Shown here in pieces: positions 35,303 through 40,666 of a DNA stretch of 40,666 bases. Every line of letters begins with the position of its first letter. The first letter of the stretch is position 1. Position numbers and translations under genes: made by a program. Source of the stretch: Peribacillus psychrosaccharolyticus ATCC 23296. Lineage in GTDB: Bacteria; Bacillota; Bacilli; Bacillales; DSM-1321. Where the stretch lies: the NCBI RefSeq assembly GCF_000305495.1, contig NZ_AJTN02000187.1:1-40666 (forward strand). The letters run 5' to 3'. A model generated the notes under the pieces. The model saw nothing but the letters and a program-made list of their open reading frames with translations, made no database searches and was not told the DNA's origin.

Positions 35303-35389
35303 TCAAACGATGAACACCCAGTAAATAATTCCCCAAACCAATCCCATTACTAGCAGGAGTGCAAGCAAGATATAGTTGTTTTGTTTCAT
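35303..35389 (-). CDS. 28-residue single-helix membrane peptide
   Basis: ATG to TGA encodes MKQNNYILLALLLV then GLVWGIIYWVFIV: a short polar head and one membrane-spanning helix. GAAGGAGA lies ten bases before the ATG, a strong ribosome-binding site that argues for real translation. No family recognised. It lies upstream of ribT on the same strand. Confidence 0.6.
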   Translation of the reverse strand: MKQNNYILLALLLVMGLVWGIIYWVFIV

Positions 35390-35548
35390 AACAGCATGCT
35401 CTCCTTCACCCGGTAAGTTCACGCATCAACTTTTATATGTCGATTCCATTCTACTATAACAAGTCTTTACTGACAAATCAGGTTTTAATCTTTTTGTAAA
35501 ATACTATAAAAACGTAAAGACTTTTTAGTTCGTATTCTATATTTTTCT

Positions 35549-35577
35549 TTGTAACTTTTGGTGAATCTGCTTATACT
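35549..35577 (+). promoter_or_regulatory. SigA-like promoter upstream of ypuA
   Basis: TTGTAA (35549-35554), 17-bp spacer, TATACT (35572-35577). It lies upstream of the SigM-like site. Confidence 0.45.
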
Positions 35578-35607
35578 AGATAGCAGCTAGAAATTTCCTT
35601 TTTAAAG

Positions 35608-35633
35608 TGAATCTTTTTTTATGAATTTTCGTC
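35608..35633 (+). promoter_or_regulatory. SigM-like ECF promoter of ypuA
   Basis: TGAATC (35608-35613), 16-bp spacer, CGTC (35630-35633), about 23 bp before the ypuA start. It differs from the SigM consensus TGAAAC-N16-CGTC by one base; ypuA belongs to the SigM regulon in B. subtilis. Confidence 0.6.
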
Positions 35634-35655
35634 TAGCATATTAAGGAGGCAGACT

Positions 35656-36531
35656 ATGAAACAGAGTATGATAAAAAAGTATTGTGTTATTGCTTTAATG
35701 TTATGTTTATTCTTCCCAATTCGTGCTTTTGCTGATGCGGCAGTTGGGGATCAAGTGGTAACACTAGGTGAAAACTTGACCACTGAACAAAAAAACATGC
35801 TGCTCGCTGAAATGAAGGCACCAGCAGATGTAGAAATCTTAACCGTTACTAATCAAGAAGAGCATGAATATCTTGGGAAGTATATTGCTAAACGATTAAT
35901 CGGTACCAAGGCGATATCCTCTTCTTCTATCACACTAGAAAAAGCGGGTACCGGTTTGACAGTTGAAACAAAGAATATTAATTGGGTTTCAGAAGAAATG
36001 TTTATCAACGCATTAGCAACAGCAGGTGTAAAGGATGCAGCCATTTATGCGACCGCACCCATTCCCGTATCTGGTACAGCTGCACTAACTGGAATTATTA
36101 AAGCCTATGAATTATCAGCCGATACAGCCATACCTGAAGACGTGAAACAAGCAGCCAATGAAGAAATGGTTAAAACGGCTGAGCTCGGTGATGAAGTCGG
36201 TGCTGAAAAAGCGGCCGCACTTATGACCAGAATTAAAGAACAAATGGCAGAAAATCCACCTAAAACAGATGATGATATTCGAACAATCATTGAAACTTCT
36301 TCTAAAGAAATCGGTCTGAACCTTACAGAAGATCAGATTCAAAGTCTGCTAGATTTATTCAAAAAACTAAAAGACTTAAATATTGATTGGAACCAAGTAG
36401 GCGATCAACTGGATAAAGCAAAAGAAAAATTAACCACCTTCCTTGAATCTGAAGAAAGTCAGGGGTTCTTGGATAAACTAAAAGGATTCTTCTCAAGTAT
36501 CATCGACGCAATCAAGGCGTTGTTTTCCTAA
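35656..36531 (+). CDS. ypuA: YpuA, secreted DUF1002 protein
   Basis: Protein of 291 residues (290 in B. subtilis). A signal peptide (about 1-26, cleavage after AFA) is followed by the DUF1002 domain with ISSSSITLEKAGTGLTVET and VSGTAALTGIIKAYE, then a helical C-terminal part. It is probably an exported, envelope-stress-related protein. Ribosome-binding site AAGGAGG; two promoters are proposed upstream. The gene has an in-phase A AAA AAC heptamer (near 35788-35796) yet an intact frame, a control for the slippery-site hypothesis. Confidence 0.92.
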   Translation: MKQSMIKKYCVIALMLCLFFPIRAFADAAVGDQVVTLGENLTTEQKNMLLAEMKAPADVEILTVTNQEEHEYLGKYIAKRLIGTKAISSSSITLEKAGTGLTVETKNINWVSEEMFINALATAGVKDAAIYATAPIPVSGTAALTGIIKAYELSADTAIPEDVKQAANEEMVKTAELGDEVGAEKAAALMTRIKEQMAENPPKTDDDIRTIIETSSKEIGLNLTEDQIQSLLDLFKKLKDLNIDWNQVGDQLDKAKEKLTTFLESEESQGFLDKLKGFFSSIIDAIKALFS

Positions 36532-36555
36532 AGCAGATGATAAATAGAGTTTAAT

Positions 36556-36770
36556 CACAAAAAAGCGGGAGTCATTTAGGCTCCCGCTTCAGACAGTAGA
36601 CAAACTCGGGTGAGATTTGAAATCGAGATGTTGATTTCCATTCCAGGCGCTTCGCTTTCCGCGGGCCTATTTGGTCCAAAAAATGCAAAAGAGGTTCGGA
36701 ATGAAACCATTCCGAACCTCTTTTGTCTACAAACTGAAGCGGAAGTCATTTATACTCCCGCTTTTTTGTG
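36556..36770. mobile_element. 215-bp palindromic non-coding element (MITE-like / double terminator)
   Basis: Both ends, read inward, begin CACAAAAAAGCGGGAGT. They agree again at CCGCTTCAG and GTAGACAAA, giving imperfect terminal inverted repeats of about 50 nt (36556-36605 and 36721-36770). Each end also folds by itself as a terminator with its U run pointing outward. The interior holds a 17-bp perfect hairpin (36687-36703 with 36708-36724) and a GC-rich segment, GGCGCTTCGCTTTCCGCGGG, at 36646-36665. No ORF and no clear target-site duplication. It separates the converging ypuA and lysA genes. The mobile origin is inferred. Confidence 0.55.
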
Positions 36771-36790
36771 TTGAAGAAACTGACAGTAAC

Positions 36791-38110
36791 TTACTTTGTT
36801 GATACTTCCTGTAGAGCTAGATCATAACGGACTAAATCTTCATAGGTTTCCCGTTTAATAACTAATCTTGATTCCGCATTTTCAGTAAAAACGACAGCTG
36901 GTTTAGGAATACGATTATAATTATTCGCCATGGAATAACCATACGCCCCTGTGCAAAAGACAGCAAGTAGATCGCCGCGCCCGGACTTTGGTAATGGTAA
37001 ATCCCAAATCAGCATATCGCCGCTTTCACAGCATTTCCCTGCAATCGCCACGGTTTCTTCAACAGGGTCGAGTGGACGATTTGCCAATACCGCTTCATAT
37101 TTCGCTTCATACAGAGCTGGTCTGATGTTATCACTCATCCCTCCATCAACAGCTAAGTATTTTCGAACCTGTGGGACATCTTTTTCTGAGCCTACTTTAT
37201 ATAAAGTAATTCCGGCATCTCCGACAAGTGAACGTCCTGGTTCAATCCAGATTTCAGGCATCATTAATCTAGATTGATTAATATGATTTTGTACTTCTTT
37301 GACGATTTCTTCTACATAATAAGCCGGGGGCAGGGGCTCATCCTCTTTTGTATAGCGAATACCAAACCCGCCTCCTAGATTCAAAACTTTAGGCTGATAG
37401 TCAAATGCTTCATACCAAGCCTCTAGTTGTCCAAGAATTTTCTGCGCAGCTAAAATAAAACCTGTTGTTTGGAATATTTGGGAACCAATATGACAATGGA
37501 TACCTAGAACAGTAATATTTTGGCTTGACAGCGCGGTTTTTAAGGCATGTTCAGCCTGACCGTTTAGTAAATCAAAGCCAAATTTTGAATCTTCCTGACC
37601 TGTCAGAATATAATCATGTGTATGAGCTTCAATTCCCGGTGTTACCCGCAGAAGAATCTTAACCTTTTGGTTTCGGTTTCTACAAAGTGTTTCAAGTAAT
37701 TCGAGCTCTGAGAAATTATCGACCACAATACAGCCGACATTGGTCTCAAGAGCCATGATTAATTCTTCTTCACTTTTATTATTGCCATGGAAGTGAATCC
37801 GTTCAACCGGGAATTCTGCTTTTAAAGCCGTATAAAGCTCTCCCCCTGAAACAACATCGAGTGACAAACCTTCTTCCTCTGCTAACTGAATCATCGCAAT
37901 GGAGGAAAAAGCTTTACTTGCATAAGCCACTTGTGCTGTCACGCCGAGATCCTCAAACGTTTGTTTAAAACCTCTAGCCCGTTCTCTAATTAAAGTAACA
38001 TCATAAACATAAAGAGGTGTTCCATATTCTGCAGCCAGTTCCACTGTATCAACGCCGCCGATTTCTAAATGCCCTTGTTCATTTACTCGTTCAGTTCCAT
38101 AGAAATGCAT
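36791..38110 (-). CDS. lysA: LysA, diaminopimelate decarboxylase
   Basis: Protein of 439 residues (439 in B. subtilis). PLP-dependent fold III decarboxylase: TIM barrel with the Schiff-base Lys in YASKAF (about 66), HCHIGSQ and GGGFGIRY phosphate-binding segments, then a C-terminal beta barrel with CESGD contributing to the dimeric active site. It converts meso-diaminopimelate to lysine, the last biosynthetic step. Ribosome-binding site GGGAGAGGG. No lysine riboswitch is seen upstream. It follows spoVAF, as in B. subtilis. Confidence 0.96.
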   Translation of the reverse strand: MHFYGTERVNEQGHLEIGGVDTVELAAEYGTPLYVYDVTLIRERARGFKQTFEDLGVTAQVAYASKAFSSIAMIQLAEEEGLSLDVVSGGELYTALKAEFPVERIHFHGNNKSEEELIMALETNVGCIVVDNFSELELLETLCRNRNQKVKILLRVTPGIEAHTHDYILTGQEDSKFGFDLLNGQAEHALKTALSSQNITVLGIHCHIGSQIFQTTGFILAAQKILGQLEAWYEAFDYQPKVLNLGGGFGIRYTKEDEPLPPAYYVEEIVKEVQNHINQSRLMMPEIWIEPGRSLVGDAGITLYKVGSEKDVPQVRKYLAVDGGMSDNIRPALYEAKYEAVLANRPLDPVEETVAIAGKCCESGDMLIWDLPLPKSGRGDLLAVFCTGAYGYSMANNYNRIPKPAVVFTENAESRLVIKRETYEDLVRYDLALQEVSTK

Positions 38111-38301
38111 ATTCCCTCTCCCTTTCTTGAAAAAGGTATCTAAATAATTGAGGCAGACTAGAAAGAGTCCTCTCCTTTTTGTAAAGGAAATCTTTTAACC
38201 CTTTCTCCATCAACCTCATATCTGTGTAATTTAGCCTTTTAACGCTTTATTTGAATAAATTTAAAATTACCACAACTTTTCGACAACATCAATACAAAAT
38301 C

Positions 38302-39777
38302 CTACTTCGTCTGCCGATACTTATTCTGCGGATGGACAACACTTGGTCTGATTCGCGAACCAGGCAATGTCCTTCTTATTAAGATATGCGAGAAGGCCTT
38401 AGGACGAAATGGGATAAATGGCCATAGATAAGGTGTATTCAATGATTTTATACTTACCAGCAAGATAAAGAATAAAGTCATTCCACCTACTAAACCAGGC
38501 AAATGGAAGATGGCGACCATTATAAGGATTCCTAAACGGGCAATTTTATTTGCTACACCAAGCTCTAAACTAGGGGTAACAAAGGTTCCTATTGTGGCGA
38601 CCGATACATAAAGAATAACCTCTGGTACGAATAATCCGACATCTATCGCAATTTGACCAATCAATACGGCAGCAATTAAGCCCATCGCAGTCGACAGTGG
38701 GGTTGGCGTATGAATGGCCGCCATCCGGAGAAATTCAATCCCGATTTCAGCGATGAATAACTGGACGATAATTGGGATATTTGTATGCTCATTAGGTCCA
38801 ATAAACGCCAGTTTTTCGGGCAGCATTGAAGGTTCTAAGACAAACAAAAACCAGACAGGCAACAGAAAAATAGATGCGATAATCCCTAGAAATCTGACCC
38901 ACCTGATCATCGTTCCTACCGCAGGAGACTGCCGGTACTCCTCTGCATGCTGCATATGATGAAAGATTGTGGTTGGAGTAAGGATAACGCTTGGTGAGGT
39001 ATCGACAATAATAATGACATGGCCCTCTAATAGATGTGCAGCAGCCACATCCGGTCGTTCTGTATAGCGCACAAGCGGATACGGGTTATATCCTTGCTTG
39101 ACAATAAATTCTTCAATCGTTTTATCGGCCATTGGCAGGCCGTCCAGATCAATGGCTTCTAATTCTTTACGGATGACCTCAATTAAATCTGGATCAGCAA
39201 TATCTTTAATATAACCAATAGAGATATCCGTTTTTGAACGTTCCCCTACCTTCAGCATTTCAAAACGTAGATTCTCATCACGAATTCTGCGTCTCGTTAA
39301 CGCGGTATTCAGAATGATATTTTCGACATACCCATCGCGAGATCCTCGGACGACCTTTTCTGTATCCGGCTCTTCAGGACTTCTCCCTGGATAACTTCTC
39401 ACATCCACGACTAAGGCAGTGGGTGTACCATCAACTATAACACCGATGAGTCCAGATAAGACCTGATCGACCATTTCATCTAGCGTTTCAACTCGGCTGA
39501 CTGATTGATTCACCAATCTATTTTCGATAATTTCAAAAACCTTCGTCTTATTCGTTTCTTTATCATTAATATGAACGAGCTGACTTAAAATGTCCGTAAT
39601 GAAACTCGTATCACAAAGCCCGTTGACATAATACATTTGAATATCTGTTTTTAAGATGACAAACTTGCGGACACCCAGGTCAAAGCTGGTTCCAAGCCCG
39701 ACATTTTTTTTGAAATATGCTTCTACTTGATCAGCGTCCTTATAGATCCTGGTCTTGTTCTCGTTTTCCGAACTCAC
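38302..39777 (-). CDS. spoVAF: SpoVAF, GerA-family spore membrane protein
   Basis: Protein of about 491 residues (493 in B. subtilis). An N-terminal soluble GerA-type region (about 1-275) precedes four or five membrane helices (about 280-465). SpoVAF is homologous to GerA A-subunits and acts with the SpoVA channel and FigP in dipicolinate release and germination ion signalling. The frame is open to 39807. The GTG at 39777 has AAAGGAG eight bases upstream and is preferred. It overlaps the end of spoVAEA by 38 nt. An A8 tract in FKKN keeps frame. Confidence 0.94.
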   Translation of the reverse strand: MSSENENKTRIYKDADQVEAYFKKNVGLGTSFDLGVRKFVILKTDIQMYYVNGLCDTSFITDILSQLVHINDKETNKTKVFEIIENRLVNQSVSRVETLDEMVDQVLSGLIGVIVDGTPTALVVDVRSYPGRSPEEPDTEKVVRGSRDGYVENIILNTALTRRRIRDENLRFEMLKVGERSKTDISIGYIKDIADPDLIEVIRKELEAIDLDGLPMADKTIEEFIVKQGYNPYPLVRYTERPDVAAAHLLEGHVIIIVDTSPSVILTPTTIFHHMQHAEEYRQSPAVGTMIRWVRFLGIIASIFLLPVWFLFVLEPSMLPEKLAFIGPNEHTNIPIIVQLFIAEIGIEFLRMAAIHTPTPLSTAMGLIAAVLIGQIAIDVGLFVPEVILYVSVATIGTFVTPSLELGVANKIARLGILIMVAIFHLPGLVGGMTLFFILLVSIKSLNTPYLWPFIPFRPKAFSHILIRRTLPGSRIRPSVVHPQNKYRQTK

Positions 39778-40339
39778 GATACCCGCTCCTTTCCAAAATA
39801 AGTTCAACCGCTAACCTTGTAATGGGTGCTCCCTTACGATAATCGTCCCTGCTTGCCATTTTTCCAATGTCTCCGATTCCAACAACCAACGGTGCATGTA
39901 ATTCATCAATACAGTAGACCGTATCTCCCGTGATTCTACCAAGTTCAAATTCAGCGGTGCCATTTTTATCTACGCCTTGTGGTGTCAAATTCCCTTCGCG
40001 ATCAATACTTACATCAACTCTTGTCCACTCCGCATGTCTAGTCCTTGATGCAACAGCGATAATGCCCAGAACTTCAATTCCATCATCAAGAGCCACATAG
40101 CGCATGGCTGTCTCTCCTGCCCCTTCACCGACAATTCCACTATCATCAAACATAACTAAAACAGGATCATAGGGAGCTTTTTTGATCATTCTGACTAATT
40201 GGGCACCTGAATGAACGGATGGATTTCCATACGACATTGAAATACATCGGCCGCCAATCTCCTTTGCCACAAGTTCCACTACTCGCTTTGCATATTCATC
40301 ACCATCTGTAATTAAGATCACTTTTCGTTTCGCATCCAT
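39740..40339 (-). CDS. spoVAEA: SpoVAEA, cytosolic SpoVA-operon protein
   Basis: Protein of about 199 residues (203 in B. subtilis), soluble, with the family start [29 protein letters not shown]. Part of the spoVA operon expressed in the forespore; its biochemical role is unknown. The TTG before the ATG is also in frame (40342); the ATG at 40339 has AAAGGA nine bases upstream. The next gene upstream is spoVAEB. Confidence 0.92.
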   Translation of the reverse strand: MDAKRKVILITDGDEYAKRVVELVAKEIGGRCISMSYGNPSVHSGAQLVRMIKKAPYDPVLVMFDDSGIVGEGAGETAMRYVALDDGIEVLGIIAVASRTRHAEWTRVDVSIDREGNLTPQGVDKNGTAEFELGRITGDTVYCIDELHAPLVVGIGDIGKMASRDDYRKGAPITRLAVELILERSGYREFGKREQDQDL

Positions 40340-40363
40340 CAACTTGTTCCTTTCAGCACTTTG

Positions 40364-40666
40364 TTATAAATCGACAAAATAGAGCCATTGAAACAATGAA
40401 CCAGCCACTTTTCCTAGTACAAGGGCCATCACCAAATGAATCACTTTATCCTGAAGCCCAATGCGTTTTGAAAGAATCGGAAAAACATTAATAACCTCCG
40501 TAAGCGCAGCTGCCAGCATTCCATTAAAGATCCCATCCGCCAGTCCGATTGGCAGCAGGATATACGCATGTATGTAAAACGATACACCTTGTAATTCGTT
40601 CCATCCAAAGAACACGATGCCTAAAACGATGGCCGCTTCATAGGCTGGAAGCCTCTTTTCAGTTTT
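40364..40666 (-). CDS. spoVAEB: SpoVAEB, dipicolinate channel subunit (5' end beyond the window)
   Basis: The frame is open to the edge of the window, so the start lies outside; at least 100 residues are seen out of about 116 expected. It is a polytopic membrane protein with an amphipathic segment KRLPAYEAAIVLGIVFFGW and a C-terminal helix. It is one of the SpoVA channel proteins for Ca-dipicolinate uptake and release. A GTG at 40615 is internal to this frame and is not the start. Confidence 0.9.
   Translation of the reverse strand, partial: KTEKRLPAYEAAIVLGIVFFGWNELQGVSFYIHAYILLPIGLADGIFNGMLAAALTEVINVFPILSKRIGLQDKVIHLVMALVLGKVAGSLFQWLYFVDL

Noticed and set aside
36556-36770. Insertion sequence remnant with transposase
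   Set aside because: No coding potential and no transposase fragment in any frame; only the palindromic structure supports an element.
38111-38301. Possible lysine riboswitch upstream of lysA
   Set aside because: The 190-bp gap lacks the conserved L-box core and any terminator/antiterminator pair; it shows only A/T-rich sequence and the ribosome-binding site.

Overview
The window is a stretch of ordinary chromosome from a low-GC, endospore-forming member of the Bacillaceae. It is not Bacillus subtilis, but gene order closely follows the B. subtilis cmk-spoVA region. The evidence is a dense set of lineage-specific genes: sleB-ypeB, dacB-spmA-spmB, spoVAF, sigX-rsiX, resABCDE, scpAB, prsW, ypdA, gudB and the ypb cluster. 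I see no tRNA, rRNA, prophage, IS transposase or CRISPR array. Most genes lie on the minus strand; the asparaginase gene, fer, serA, a yjcZ-like gene, ypuF and ypuA are on the plus strand.

Layout. Positions 1-4.1 kb hold ypfB, ypfA (c-di-GMP receptor), the spore cortex-lytic pair sleB-ypeB and the intramembrane protease gene prsW. Positions 4.2-7.6 kb hold a type I asparaginase, the bacillithiol-disulfide reductase gene ypdA and a glutamate dehydrogenase gene (gudB-type, without the inactivating duplication, with a catabolite-repression-like site upstream). Positions 7.9-15.4 kb are the ypb cluster: ypbH (MecA paralogue), a MerR-B12 regulator of CarH/LitR type that does not belong to the B. 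subtilis cluster, ypbG, a CBS-domain gene, ypbF, ypbE, ypbD, the RecQ-like helicase gene recS, and ypbB. Positions 15.7-18.9 kb hold fer, ribU under an FMN riboswitch, and serA. Positions 18.9-27.8 kb hold rsiX-sigX with an autoregulatory promoter, resE-resD, resC-resB-resA and rluB. Positions 28.0-33.8 kb hold spmB-spmA-dacB, a superoxide dismutase with an N-terminal extension, ypuI, an unrecognised gene, and scpB-scpA. Positions 34.0-36.8 kb hold a yjcZ-like micro-gene, ypuF, ribT, a 28-residue membrane peptide, ypuA, and a 215-bp palindromic element. Positions 36.8-40.7 kb hold lysA and the end of the spoVA operon.

Themes. Several modules serve sporulation and germination (SleB/YpeB, DacB/SpmA/SpmB, SpoVA, YjcZ-like). 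Others serve envelope stress (PrsW, SigX/RsiX, a SigM-like promoter before ypuA) or respiration (ResDE controlling ResABC cytochrome c maturation).

The most unusual observations: (1) three genes, resC, ypbB and ypbE, are each broken by a one-base shift in an A/T homopolymer. At each break the sequence is an in-phase canonical -1 slippery heptamer, and in resC this is preceded by a Shine-Dalgarno-like element with dnaX-like spacing. The simplest explanation is homopolymer loss, either real or in the assembly; recoding is a testable alternative. (2) A CarH/LitR-type B12 photoreceptor candidate sits directly upstream of ypbH, and its terminator hairpin abuts the ypbH start codon and contains the ypbH ribosome-binding site. 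(3) A 215-bp element with roughly 50-nt inverted ends lies between ypuA and lysA. No clearly new multi-gene system was found.
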